A stretch of DNA of 64,000 nucleotides from Promethearchaeati archaeon (GTDB taxonomy: Archaea; Asgardarchaeota; Heimdallarchaeia; Heimdallarchaeales; Heimdallarchaeaceae). The stretch covers positions 1 through 64,000 of the forward strand of contig JABLTJ010000011.1 in the NCBI GenBank assembly GCA_013166775.1. Reading direction: 5' to 3'. A program made the translations under genes and the position numbers. Shown piece by piece: positions 18,531 to 30,446 of the stretch. The notes beneath the pieces are model-generated. The model was not told the DNA's origin. It ran no database searches and worked only from the letters and a program-made list of their open reading frames with translations. Positions within the stretch are counted from its first letter, which is position 1, and every line of letters starts with the position of its first letter.

Positions 18531-19448
18531 TCATATGTCCTTGTGGAATAATGAGGCGCTAGGTTGAGCGTAATTTACGTTAAGTTGCTGCATATGTTTT
18601 TTGAGAGGAATTCTATTACCAAACAACCATATGAGATAATAATCGATACCACTTTTTGCTGCTATTTTTGCTGCTTTAGCAACTAGCATCTTCAAGTATT
18701 TGGCATCGGTTACATATGGCAAAGCTAAATTTGCTGCGTTTTTCTTAGTGGGATTTCTGAAAATTAGAAATGTCCCTACTATTTCATCTTCTTCCTCTAC
18801 AATCAAATGAGCAACTATACTATCTGCTTCACTTACAAGTTCATTTTTTATTGTTTCAATTCTTTCGTCATCTAAATTATCAAGTGATTTAATAACTTCT
18901 AGCCACTTTTCGATGTCTTTCTCCATATCGAATTTTCTTACTTTGGAGGTATCAACAGTTTCATCAATATTGGAAACCTTAAGAGTATAAACGATGTTTT
19001 CTACATCCTTTACATAGCTGAAATCATATTTATTGGCTAGCTCAACTTGACTACCGCATAAAGCAGATGCGTAAGTTTCAATTTTTTTGACTCCCTTTTC
19101 TTTAAGAGTCTTAATTGCTGTGTCATAAAGCAAGCCTATAGCTTCTTCATGACCAGGCAACACTGAAGGAAAAACCAAACTAGCTTTCTTCACTTCACCT
19201 TCCTCTTCTTTCAGAATTTTAGAGGTAAGAAAGCCGACCATCTTATCACCTTGGAAACAGTAGTGTCTAGTTTCAGGATCAAATTCAGGTTGCGAATATA
19301 CTTCCTTCAAACGGTCTGCAGGAGTCTGATGAGCATGTATCCATTCCTTAGCTACTGTAACTCCTACAGTTTCCTGTTCTTCTTCGAATCCATCTTCGTA
19401 ATTCTTGATAATGTACGCAGACATCCAAGATAAGCTTTTCTCGTGCAT
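18531..19448 (-). CDS. GNAT-type acetyltransferase, probably two domains
   Basis: 305 residues. Two GNAT-like alpha/beta units are suggested, at about residues 30-150 and 160-300. The strand pattern of each is typical (CFQGDKMVGFLTS; HLIVEEEDEIVGTFLIF). The acetyl-CoA loop is not canonical in either half, so activity is unsure. The start is ATG 19448, with an alternative Met eight codons in. Single gene next to the aldo/keto reductases. No link to the other GNAT gene except general fold. Confidence 0.65.
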   Translation of the reverse strand: MHEKSLSWMSAYIIKNYEDGFEEEQETVGVTVAKEWIHAHQTPADRLKEVYSQPEFDPETRHYCFQGDKMVGFLTSKILKEEEGEVKKASLVFPSVLPGHEEAIGLLYDTAIKTLKEKGVKKIETYASALCGSQVELANKYDFSYVKDVENIVYTLKVSNIDETVDTSKVRKFDMEKDIEKWLEVIKSLDNLDDERIETIKNELVSEADSIVAHLIVEEEDEIVGTFLIFRNPTKKNAANLALPYVTDAKYLKMLVAKAAKIAAKSGIDYYLIWLFGNRIPLKKHMQQLNVNYAQPSASLFHKDI

Positions 19449-19575
19449 TTATAAGTCTTTCTTAATGTATGAGAATAACATCCTTAAGATATAATAAAAG
19501 CATTTTAATAAAAGAGATAATGAACCCCAAGTTTGGGAAACATTAATTAATGCTTTAGAAAGCTATAACAGATTT

Positions 19576-20562
19576 TTATCTGAAATTTGTTTTTGGTTTA
19601 TTATCTAGTATCTCTTCGATTCGCTCTAGAGTATCTTCTTTCAGTTCTATACCAGAAGCTTCCACATTTGAAATAACTTGCTTAGGTTTTGTTGCGCCCA
19701 TTATAGTTGTTGTTACTTCTGGATGTCTTAACGCCCAGGCTATTGCTAAATGGTTTAGAGAGATCTCTAATTCTTCTGCAATTTCCATAAGAGGACCACA
19801 TATTTTCTTATAAACCGCATAGATATCTTCTCTATCGAAATTCTGTATTTCCATTCTACTACCCTTAGGGACACCTTCCAGATATTTTCCTGTAAGAAAT
19901 CCACTTGCTAAAGCTTCAAAAGTAGTTAATCCTAGTCCATGATATTTAGCTAGTTCCAGTAGATCTACTTCAATGAATCTTCCTCTCATACTATAAGGCG
20001 GTTGTTCAGCTGCGGGAGGGTGTGCACCTAGTTCTTTTGCTAAGGCTATTGTTCTTTCAACCAAAACGGGTGGCCACCAACTTGTTCCCCAGTAATTTAC
20101 GTAACCTTCATCAATTAGATTGCTGATTGTTAATATTGTCTCTTTGAGAGGTGTTTCTCTATGAGGTCTATGGCAAAAATATAAATCTAAATAATCAGTT
20201 TGAAGATATTTGAGTGTATCACGAATTTCTTCTCTAATATGCTTTCGACTTAATCCTCCTGAATTTGGTGTGTCCCTCATTTGATAGAACACCTTGCTAC
20301 TAATTACTAAATCAGCACGATCATAATCTTGAATGAATTCACCTAGAACAATCTCAGCTCTTGTTCTTTCTTCCACGGGTAGATTAGATGCGTCATATAT
20401 CCCATAACGATTTGCACAGTCGATGAAATTGATACCTTGGTTTATTGCTTCAGCAAGAACCTTATGTGATTTTTCCTTTGAAAGATATGAACCATGATGC
20501 ATAGTACCAATTGATATTTCAGAAAGTTTCAATCCATGTTTTCCTAAATTTCTATATTTCAT
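19576..20562 (-). CDS. Aldo/keto reductase
   Basis: NADPH-dependent reductase of the AKR family, 328 residues, a TIM barrel. The catalytic tetrad is visible: Asp in FIDCANRYG with its Tyr, Lys in VISSKVFY, and His in YFCHRP. The cofactor-binding C-terminus (MGATKPKQVISN) is present. It is the second gene of a two-gene unit with another reductase and starts 18 nt after that gene's stop. The pair is divergent from a winged-helix regulator, with a palindromic operator between. Substrate unknown, probably sugar-like or an aldehyde. Confidence 0.9.
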   Translation of the reverse strand: MKYRNLGKHGLKLSEISIGTMHHGSYLSKEKSHKVLAEAINQGINFIDCANRYGIYDASNLPVEERTRAEIVLGEFIQDYDRADLVISSKVFYQMRDTPNSGGLSRKHIREEIRDTLKYLQTDYLDLYFCHRPHRETPLKETILTISNLIDEGYVNYWGTSWWPPVLVERTIALAKELGAHPPAAEQPPYSMRGRFIEVDLLELAKYHGLGLTTFEALASGFLTGKYLEGVPKGSRMEIQNFDREDIYAVYKKICGPLMEIAEELEISLNHLAIAWALRHPEVTTTIMGATKPKQVISNVEASGIELKEDTLERIEEILDNKPKTNFR

Positions 20563-20580
20563 GTCATCACCATTTTTCAG

Positions 20581-21579
20581 TTATAAAGATGATTTGAGAA
20601 CACCTTCAGTTATGAATTCTTGGAACAATTCATTTATCTTATCAACAACATCAGATTTAAGTGGCTCAAGTTCCAAAGTTCCAGCGTTTTCTTTTATTTG
20701 TTTAACATTCTTAGCTCCAGGAATAGGAATGATTGTTTTACTCTGAGCTAAGATCCAACTTAATTGCCCTTGAATCAATGATCTACCATCTTCTGTAAGA
20801 ATTTCCTTAAGATCTTGAAGTTTAGATAAAATCTTCCTCCTCCTCTCATCGCTAAAATCAAGTCTAGACAACATATGATCATCTTGTATTTTAGTATCAG
20901 GTCCATATTTACCTGTTAAAGTACCAGAAGCAAATGGACTTCTTATCAATCCAGAGAGATTCTCCTCTTCGCAGAATTTAATCATCAATCTATTGTGATG
21001 AGTGAGGTTGAGTGCATACTGTATTGCAACACAATTATTACTTTCTGCAAAAAACTTTGCTCGTTCAACATCGTCTGTAGACCATCCAAAACTACCTATT
21101 AATCCTTCTTGGACTAAATCATCCAAAGTATTGCGAACTTTAATAGATTCTTCAATTGGATAATCACTTGAATGGAATTGATAAATATCAATAAAATCTG
21201 TTTGTAATCTTCTGAAACTATCTCGTATTGCTCTTCTGATATATTCTGTGCTTGTTCCTTTTCCTGCGAGGGATATGGGATTACCTTCTTCGAATCTACT
21301 TGCAAATTTTGTTGCAATCACGATATCATCCCTATAATCTTTTAATGCTTTACCAAGAACTTTTTCGCTTCTTCCAACACCATAGATATCTGCAGTATCA
21401 AAAACATTTACACCCATATCTATCGCTTTGTGAATTGCTTTAATCGATTCTTCATCATCAACTTGACCATAAGCAAGCACTCCTCCTGTTGATCTATAAA
21501 ATGGGCCACCTATGGCAAAACAGCCCATTCCTATTGCACTAACTTCTTTATTTATTCTGCCAATCTTTCGTTTCTTCAT
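20581..21579 (-). CDS. Aldo/keto reductase
   Basis: 332 residues, first gene of the reductase pair. The catalytic tetrad is Asp/Tyr in VFDTADIYGVGRSE, Lys in VIATKF, and His in IYQFHSSD; the phosphate-binding region (PIPGAKNVKQIKE) closes the protein. It differs clearly from the downstream reductase, so this is not a fresh tandem copy. The promoter region is shared with the divergent regulator at 21729, and the palindrome at 21636-21654 lies 57 nt upstream of its start. Confidence 0.92.
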   Translation of the reverse strand: MKKRKIGRINKEVSAIGMGCFAIGGPFYRSTGGVLAYGQVDDEESIKAIHKAIDMGVNVFDTADIYGVGRSEKVLGKALKDYRDDIVIATKFASRFEEGNPISLAGKGTSTEYIRRAIRDSFRRLQTDFIDIYQFHSSDYPIEESIKVRNTLDDLVQEGLIGSFGWSTDDVERAKFFAESNNCVAIQYALNLTHHNRLMIKFCEEENLSGLIRSPFASGTLTGKYGPDTKIQDDHMLSRLDFSDERRRKILSKLQDLKEILTEDGRSLIQGQLSWILAQSKTIIPIPGAKNVKQIKENAGTLELEPLKSDVVDKINELFQEFITEGVLKSSL

Positions 21580-21618
21580 ATTCTCACATACTTTTAGCCA
21601 CCAATCAAAATCGTCTTT

Positions 21619-21663
21619 AACCGTTCAGATTACAATTGAATGGTGACCATTCAACTAACGGTT
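21619..21663. promoter_or_regulatory. Nested inverted-repeat operator between reductases and regulator
   Basis: The core TTGAATGGT-G-ACCATTCAA (21636-21654) is a perfect 9-bp inverted repeat with a single central base. It is flanked by a second inverted pair, AACCGTT (21619-21625) and AACGGTT (21657-21663). The site lies between two divergent promoters and ends 17 nt before the TATA box of the plus-strand regulator. This is the classical layout for an autoregulated repressor controlling both sides. Confidence 0.65.
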
Positions 21664-21679
21664 GATTCGTCGAAATACT

Positions 21680-21686
21680 TATAAAA
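21680..21686 (+). promoter_or_regulatory. TATA box of the winged-helix regulator
   Basis: TATAAAA, predicting a start of transcription near 21708, about 20 nt before ATG 21729. A GTGAT motif at 21721-21725 supports that ATG over the GTG at 21705. Confidence 0.5.
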
Positions 21687-21728
21687 GTTTCGTCTTGTTA
21701 AGAAGTGAAGAAAAAGAAAAGTGATAGA

Positions 21729-22424
21729 ATGGCTAAGCAAAACAATGGCAAGAAAGAAGAAGAAAGAGAAATATTATACAGTTTTTGGAAAGATTTACCA
21801 CTTCTAAGTGTAATTGAGGTCACTGAAAAGGAATTGTTTTCTCACGAGGTGCGATATATGATCTTAGCGATTCTTAGAAAGGGGATTGGGGAAAAATCAA
21901 AGAAAGAGGAGGAAATCAGGAAAAGACACGCTCTTACAGCTAGAGAAATTTTGGAGTTGGTAAATAATGACCTTGAACCAAAAATGAAACTTCAAGCAAT
22001 GTATTTTCATCTTCAAAAGCTTCAAAATGCTGGTATCATCAAAGTTGTAGCAACTTTACATGAGGGAAGACACAATATAGCCTATTTTGGCAGAGTGGCA
22101 AAGAATTTCTTTTTTGAGGATAGAAAGAAGGAACAAGAAAAATATGAAAATATGCTTCGTGAAACTGGTAAATTAGCTCAAAAGCTCAATCCTAAAGTAT
22201 CTATTGATATTTTTGATAGATATATTGAAAAAATTATTGAACTTCATCAGGAGAGGTATAAAAGAGTAAATGAATGGTTAAACACTTACGAGAAGGAGAT
22301 AAATATAGAAGAAATCGATTTAACTCAAGTTCTCAGTTTTCTATCTAGATTAACGTATGCAGACTCAGGGTTAACAGAGTTGTATCGAGAAATTGCTAAA
22401 CTAGTGGAGTTTGAAATAAGATAG
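21729..22424 (+). CDS. Winged-helix transcriptional regulator (ArsR/PadR-like)
   Basis: About 231 residues. The N-terminal third holds a winged helix (VRYMILAILRKG, then HALTAREILELVN, then MYFHLQKLQNAGIIKVV), the wing being the HEGRHNIAYFG segment. The rest is a long, mostly helical charged region that may dimerise or sense a ligand. A GTG 24 nt earlier would add eight Lys-rich residues. It is divergent from two aldo/keto reductase genes across a strong palindrome, so it is a likely regulator of them. The ligand is unknown. Confidence 0.8.
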   Translation: MAKQNNGKKEEEREILYSFWKDLPLLSVIEVTEKELFSHEVRYMILAILRKGIGEKSKKEEEIRKRHALTAREILELVNNDLEPKMKLQAMYFHLQKLQNAGIIKVVATLHEGRHNIAYFGRVAKNFFFEDRKKEQEKYENMLRETGKLAQKLNPKVSIDIFDRYIEKIIELHQERYKRVNEWLNTYEKEINIEEIDLTQVLSFLSRLTYADSGLTELYREIAKLVEFEIR

Positions 22425-22431
22425 AAAGTAT

Positions 22432-24063
22432 TCATTCCCATGGGAATATATTATCTCTATTAAACAATCCCTGTGGATCTAATTCTTTCTTCGCAGAACG
22501 CATCTGCTCAACACCTTGTTCCCCATACATAATTTGGAGATATTCATGTTTTATTTTACCTATGCCATGTTCAGCTGAAACAGAACCTTCAAATTCTATA
22601 ACTTTTGAAGCAAATTTCTTGTATATCTTCTTTCCTTGATCTAGTTCATCCATATTCCTTGGAAGAATGTTTACATGAACATGATTATCGCCAATATGTC
22701 CCCAAATTACATATTCCAATCCAACTTCTTCTAATGTTTCATGATAAATATTCATCATTTCTTTTAGATGTTCATCAGCTACTGACATGTCAGTACCTAG
22801 TTTGTGCAATTTGGGATACTCATGTTTTCGTCTCCCTATAATACTATTAACAATCTCAGGAACAGCGTGTCTCATAAGTCTGAAATTCTCTTTCTCTACT
22901 TCATCAAATCCAGACCAACAGTAATCAATGGATGAATTACACTCTACAGCCATACCTTCTAATCTCAGAATAATATCCTCAAGCAAATCATCGGAATAAG
23001 GAACCTCGAAGAAGATTGCTATATTCATATCTTCTGGAATAGTGGATAGATTAGCTAAGGCAGGATTTGTATCTTGTTTACTCTTCAATAATTCGAATGA
23101 GTGTTCATCAAAGAATTCTATATATTCTACCCCAAGCTCCTCATCATCACGTAGTAGTGTAACAAAATTAATCGCATCTTTTTCAGAAGGGAAGAACATA
23201 ACATTTGGAAGTCCTAATGGTCGTTTTGTTATCCATAAATCTACCTCTGAGATTATGCCAAAGATTCCTTCCGAACCAATAAAGAGGTCTATTAAATCCA
23301 TGTCTTTTTCTGCCCATAATCCCGCAGCATTTTTTGCTTTTGGCATTTGATATGTTGGAATTTTAACTTCCACTTCATGATTTTCTTTTTTGATAATGAA
23401 AACATTATCAATCTCTTTAACTTGGCCCCGAGTTATATCCAACACCTCTCCAGTGTCTAATATTACTCTAAGTCTTCTCACCCAGGGTCGCATTGCACCA
23501 TATTTGAACGATCGTGCTCCAGAAGCATTTGCAGCAATAGATCCCCCTACCATAGCTGTCATTTCTGTAGGATCTACAGGAAACATGTAGGTAATTTGAT
23601 CCTGTTTAAATTTAGTTACATAATCTGCTGTTTGAGAGAGATTATTTTCACTTGTAAATTCTTTGTTCTTGATTATCTCATCCAAAGAATCTAGTGTTAT
23701 TCCTGGATCCATCCTCACAAAGTATTGCTTCTTATCTTCATCATAACCAAGACCTATCATTCTGTTCATGTGGTCAAAAGAAACTACACCCCCACCAAAT
23801 GGAACAGCACTCCCTACTATTCCTGTTCTACCTCCTGAGATAGTTATAGGAGTTTTCTCTTCTCTCATCTTGTTTACGATAGTAATAATATCCTCTTCGT
23901 TTTGTGGGAAGAATAACCATTGAGCTGATCCACCAGCTAGTTTTGATTCATCAATGATATAATCAGAGTGTTTGGAAGAAACATTGTTTTCTCCGTTTAT
24001 ACTCATTATACCCTCAAATTTTGAGCCTTCAGTTTTTTGTGCTTTTATTATATTTGATGCCAT
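22432..24063 (-). CDS. FAD-linked oxidase, GlcD/D-lactate dehydrogenase type
   Basis: Oxidises a 2-hydroxy acid such as D-lactate or glycolate. 543 residues. The FAD-binding domain shows ISGGRTGIVGSAVPFGGG and the ADP-contact region PVDPTEMTAMVGGSIAANASG. The C-terminal substrate domain shows GHIGDNHVHVNILP and EHGIGKIKHEY, both typical of GlcD and DLD. There is no iron-sulfur domain, so an outside electron acceptor is needed. It is convergent with the regulator (7 nt apart) and divergent from the DUF917 gene. D-lactate versus glycolate versus 2-hydroxyglutarate cannot be told. Confidence 0.92.
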   Translation of the reverse strand: MASNIIKAQKTEGSKFEGIMSINGENNVSSKHSDYIIDESKLAGGSAQWLFFPQNEEDIITIVNKMREEKTPITISGGRTGIVGSAVPFGGGVVSFDHMNRMIGLGYDEDKKQYFVRMDPGITLDSLDEIIKNKEFTSENNLSQTADYVTKFKQDQITYMFPVDPTEMTAMVGGSIAANASGARSFKYGAMRPWVRRLRVILDTGEVLDITRGQVKEIDNVFIIKKENHEVEVKIPTYQMPKAKNAAGLWAEKDMDLIDLFIGSEGIFGIISEVDLWITKRPLGLPNVMFFPSEKDAINFVTLLRDDEELGVEYIEFFDEHSFELLKSKQDTNPALANLSTIPEDMNIAIFFEVPYSDDLLEDIILRLEGMAVECNSSIDYCWSGFDEVEKENFRLMRHAVPEIVNSIIGRRKHEYPKLHKLGTDMSVADEHLKEMMNIYHETLEEVGLEYVIWGHIGDNHVHVNILPRNMDELDQGKKIYKKFASKVIEFEGSVSAEHGIGKIKHEYLQIMYGEQGVEQMRSAKKELDPQGLFNRDNIFPWE

Positions 24064-24153
24064 CTAAATCACTATTCTAAAAACGATCAACCACTTGAAC
24101 AAGCGTAGAAAAAGCATAAAAAGCTTCAGATGTATCAATATAACTGATAGAAA

Positions 24154-25260
24154 TTGACAATCAAAAATCTTTCAAGAAAAGAAGCTCTAGATCTCGTTAT
24201 TGGAGCGAAGATATTAGCTTGTGGTGGGGGAGGAAGTGATGCTATAGCGATTGATAAAATTAACGAAATCTATGACAAAGAAGAATTTTTCACTATCGCA
24301 GACCTCTCTGACTTCCAAGAAGAGGGCACTATTTGTATAATAGGGATGGTTGGTGGAGGGATAACAAAAGAAGACATGCAATTAGTCGAAGGCTTGAAAA
24401 TTGTTGAACAAGAACCTATGATTAAAGCTGTGGAAACGCTTGAGAATTTTCTGGATAGCAATTTTCAAGGTTTTGTTGCCACAGAACTAGGACCATATAA
24501 CAGTATTGTACCGCTAATAGTAGCTTCTCAAATGGGAAAAATTGCAGTCGATGGAGATTGTTGTGGAAGAAGTAAGCCAAAGATTTCTATTAGTACAACT
24601 GCGGTAATGGACATATCCATTTCACCGTTTTCGATTGTTAACTCATTTGGGGATATCCAAATTGTTGAATCTGCAGTTGACGATATCAGGGGAGAAGTTA
24701 TAGCGAGAACTGCGGCTAGATTATCTGGGGGGAGCGTGAGTGTTGCTAGATGTCCTATGACTATAAGTCAAGCAAACACTGCAGTAATTCCGAAGACTTT
24801 TTCCAAAGCTATAGAGCTTGGAAGAAAAGTGAGAGAAGCTACTAAAATTAGAATAAATCCAATTCGAGTCATTCTTGATGTGATTCCTGAATCAAAGGTG
24901 ATATTCAGAGGAAGGGTTACTAAATTCTCTAGAAAGGAAGAAGGAGGATTCACTTCAGGAGAGATTTTACTAGAATCTGAAGAAAGAACAACTGACATAC
25001 TCAAAATATATTATCAGAATGAATATTTGTTAACTTGGTTGAATAATAAACAACACATTTCATGCCCTGATAGTATAATAGTAGTGGATACACAAACTGG
25101 GTATGGTTTAACTCCATGGGAAAATGATTTCACAGAAGGTAGAATGGTGACTGTTTTAGCTCAAGAAGCAACAGAGATATGGAAAACTGAAAGAGGTTTA
25201 GATGTATTTGGTCCTCAAAATTTCGATAAAACTTGGTCAAAATATGAGAAAAAACTATAA
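24154..25260 (+). CDS. DUF917 family protein
   Basis: 368 residues and matching DUF917, proteins often found beside hydantoinase/oxoprolinase genes. Visible hallmarks are the N-terminal glycine-rich loop ILACGGGGSDAIA, the ELGPYNS segment and the VDGDCCGR motif. The start must be the TTG at 24154, since the next Met is deep inside the conserved part. A possible TATA box lies around 24113-24122. It is divergent from the FAD oxidase. No hydantoinase is present in the window. The family is firm; the function is not established. Confidence 0.85.
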   Translation: MTIKNLSRKEALDLVIGAKILACGGGGSDAIAIDKINEIYDKEEFFTIADLSDFQEEGTICIIGMVGGGITKEDMQLVEGLKIVEQEPMIKAVETLENFLDSNFQGFVATELGPYNSIVPLIVASQMGKIAVDGDCCGRSKPKISISTTAVMDISISPFSIVNSFGDIQIVESAVDDIRGEVIARTAARLSGGSVSVARCPMTISQANTAVIPKTFSKAIELGRKVREATKIRINPIRVILDVIPESKVIFRGRVTKFSRKEEGGFTSGEILLESEERTTDILKIYYQNEYLLTWLNNKQHISCPDSIIVVDTQTGYGLTPWENDFTEGRMVTVLAQEATEIWKTERGLDVFGPQNFDKTWSKYEKKL

Positions 25261-25328
25261 AATGGTCAAATTAGCAGATTCAAGGGATATTTTTAAAAGA
25301 ATTAATGTACAACGATATTCTGACTAAT

Positions 25329-25724
25329 ATGAAAGAGAAGAAATGGGTAAAATGTGAAAACGATAAAATTGTGGCAGGAGTTTGTGCAGGACTCGCTAGA
25401 CACCTTGGTAGTGATATAAATCTAACACGTGTCGCAGTTTTTTTTGCTATGTTAGCTTCAGGAGGAATTATTTTCTGGGCATATATCGCTGCAATAATAA
25501 TCTTACCTAAAGGAGATTGTGCAGAAATTGAAGTAACTAAAACATGGGTTAGATGCACTAATGAAAAAATCATTGGCGGAGTGAGTTCAGGATTTGCTAA
25601 ATTTATTGGCGCAGATGTAGGATTAATTAGAATCATCTTTTTCATTGGTATCTTCTTAACTGGAGGAGCTTTGTTCTGGACATATATTGCTGCTTTAATC
25701 ATGCTTCCAGAAGGAGAATGCTAG
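25329..25724 (+). CDS. Tandem PspC-domain membrane protein
   Basis: About 131 residues made of two PspC domains of about 60 residues each (residues about 1-60 and 68-131). Each has the start pattern (KWVKCENDKIVAGVCAGLA; TWVRCTNEKIIGGVSSGFA) and one hydrophobic membrane helix pair ending in LP-x-G-D/E-C. PspC proteins respond to membrane stress in bacteria; the archaeal role is not known. A Met lies at 25305, but the TATA-like box at 25287-25300 is too close to it, so ATG 25329 is preferred. Confidence 0.85.
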   Translation: MKEKKWVKCENDKIVAGVCAGLARHLGSDINLTRVAVFFAMLASGGIIFWAYIAAIIILPKGDCAEIEVTKTWVRCTNEKIIGGVSSGFAKFIGADVGLIRIIFFIGIFLTGGALFWTYIAALIMLPEGEC

Positions 25725-25739
25725 AAAAATAATGTAAAT

Positions 25740-26264
25740 CTAAATTAAAAACTCCTTGATTTCATCTATAGGTAGATTATCTGAAATAGTCTTGCCATAA
25801 TAAGCTTTTTTCACTTTGATGTTATCTATCAAGAAATCAGCAGGTAAAAGATTCTTTTTTCCCTCCATCTTTCCAATCATGAAACCTTTCCAAAGAGCTC
25901 TCAACATCGTTATGGAAATGCCACCCCTAAGATAACCTATCCAAGAATGTTCTACTCCATACAACTTGTAGATTTTTCTTTCAGGATCAGAGATTATAGG
26001 AAAAGGAGCATTTTGTATTCCCACATATTTTTCAATACTTTCTTTGGGAGATTGAAAGAAAGCAATAAAACAGAGCCCTTTAGATTTTAACTCATCATAT
26101 ATTTGAATAAGTTGCGAAACTCTAAGATTACATAATGGGCAAGAAGCATATCTATAAAATGATAGTAATAATTTTTTGTCTTTGAAATCAGCTAATGAGA
26201 GCTGTTTGCCTGATATATCCTCTAATGAGAAATCTTTTGCTACATCACCAGCTTTGAGTCTCAT
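25740..26264 (-). CDS. Peroxiredoxin-like protein (AhpC/TSA fold)
   Basis: About 174 residues, thioredoxin fold with the Cys-x-x-Cys of SCPLCNLR (C42, C45) in the peroxidatic position. Family features ISGKQLSLADFKDKKLLLSF and PFPIISDPERKIYKLYGV are present. A strong Shine-Dalgarno (AGGAGG on the minus strand, 26273-26279) selects ATG 26264 over an earlier Met at 26324. It is probably a thiol peroxidase or disulfide reductase; the CxxC instead of the usual TxxC favours the PRX-like2/BCP side. It lies just downstream of the galactosidase, with separate transcription likely. Confidence 0.85.
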   Translation of the reverse strand: MRLKAGDVAKDFSLEDISGKQLSLADFKDKKLLLSFYRYASCPLCNLRVSQLIQIYDELKSKGLCFIAFFQSPKESIEKYVGIQNAPFPIISDPERKIYKLYGVEHSWIGYLRGGISITMLRALWKGFMIGKMEGKKNLLPADFLIDNIKVKKAYYGKTISDNLPIDEIKEFLI

Positions 26265-26331
26265 AAGATTGTTCCTCCTGAACATATGTTCTGTTATTTG
26301 TATATAATTAATAAGATTCAACAAAATAGGT

Positions 26332-29463
<3,132 letters not shown>

Positions 29464-29609
29464 TCATTTCTATATTGAAACATTTTATTATAATATAATT
29501 TTCATATAAAACAATTTAAAAAAAGGTTTGCTTCAAAAAAGACCAAACTATTAAATAGAAGCTGTAAAGATTCCAGAGTAGAAACTTAAGAAAATAAATG
29601 GTGGTTCTT

Positions 29610-30413
29610 ATGAGTAGAATCGGCAATTATGAAGTGAAAAAATTCCCAAAAAGTCGAAAAATGGTTTTTGATTTAGTTGAACAAAGTGCAAAGAAACATC
29701 ATGTGAAAGCTGTTTTCGAAGTAGATGTAACCACTGCTAGAGAGTTCTTTAGAAAGCATAAAGAAAAAACTGGAGAAAAGCTATCTTTCACAGGTTGGGT
29801 AATTAGATGTATAGGTGGAGCAGCAAAGGAATATCCAGAAATAAATTCAATAAGAAAAGGAAGAAGAAAATATTATGTTTTTGAGGATATTGACATTGGT
29901 ATTGTAGTTGAAAGAAATATTGGAGGAAAACGTGTTCCTACAAAATATTTCATGAGAAAGGTGAATAAGAAGAGTTTTCGAGAGATACATGATGAAATAA
30001 GAAGAGTTCAAAGTCAGAAATTGGAAGGACCTGTTCTAGGAGAAGTGAAAGAAGATAAGACAGCACATCTAGTTGTAAAACTTCCCAAATTCATAAGAAA
30101 TATAATCTGGTGGCAAGTTAATAGAAATCCCCTTATGAGAAAGAAGCATTTAGGTGCAATTACAGTATCAGCAATTGGAATGTTTGCTGAACAAGGAGGT
30201 TGGGGCATAAGTATGTCTTCTGAAACAACTCATTTTATGATAGGTGGAATAGGAAAAAAACCTGGAGTGGTCGATGATAAAATTGAGATTCGTGAATATC
30301 TATCATTAACTGTTATGATAGATCATTTCGTTGTTGATGGTGGTCCTTTTGCAAGATTCGTACAACAACTTATCAATCTGTTGCAAAGTGGATTTGGCTT
30401 GGATGAGGTATAA
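29610..30413 (+). CDS. Stand-alone acyltransferase domain of the 2-oxoacid dehydrogenase E2 type
   Basis: About 267 residues covering only the catalytic (inner-core) domain of dihydrolipoamide acyltransferases: FTGWVIRCIGGAAKEYPEIN, then ISMSSETTHFMIGG, then the catalytic DHFVVDG with its His. Lipoyl and E1-binding domains are missing and there is no E1 or E3 gene nearby. It may act as a free CoA acyltransferase, related to chloramphenicol acetyltransferase by fold. The ATG at 29598 is followed by a Shine-Dalgarno GGTGG (29600-29604), which makes ATG 29610 the start. It is divergent from lacZ. Confidence 0.85.
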   Translation: MSRIGNYEVKKFPKSRKMVFDLVEQSAKKHHVKAVFEVDVTTAREFFRKHKEKTGEKLSFTGWVIRCIGGAAKEYPEINSIRKGRRKYYVFEDIDIGIVVERNIGGKRVPTKYFMRKVNKKSFREIHDEIRRVQSQKLEGPVLGEVKEDKTAHLVVKLPKFIRNIIWWQVNRNPLMRKKHLGAITVSAIGMFAEQGGWGISMSSETTHFMIGGIGKKPGVVDDKIEIREYLSLTVMIDHFVVDGGPFARFVQQLINLLQSGFGLDEV

Positions 30414-30446
30414 TCCATTAATAAAATAATAAAAGAAAAAAAGTGT

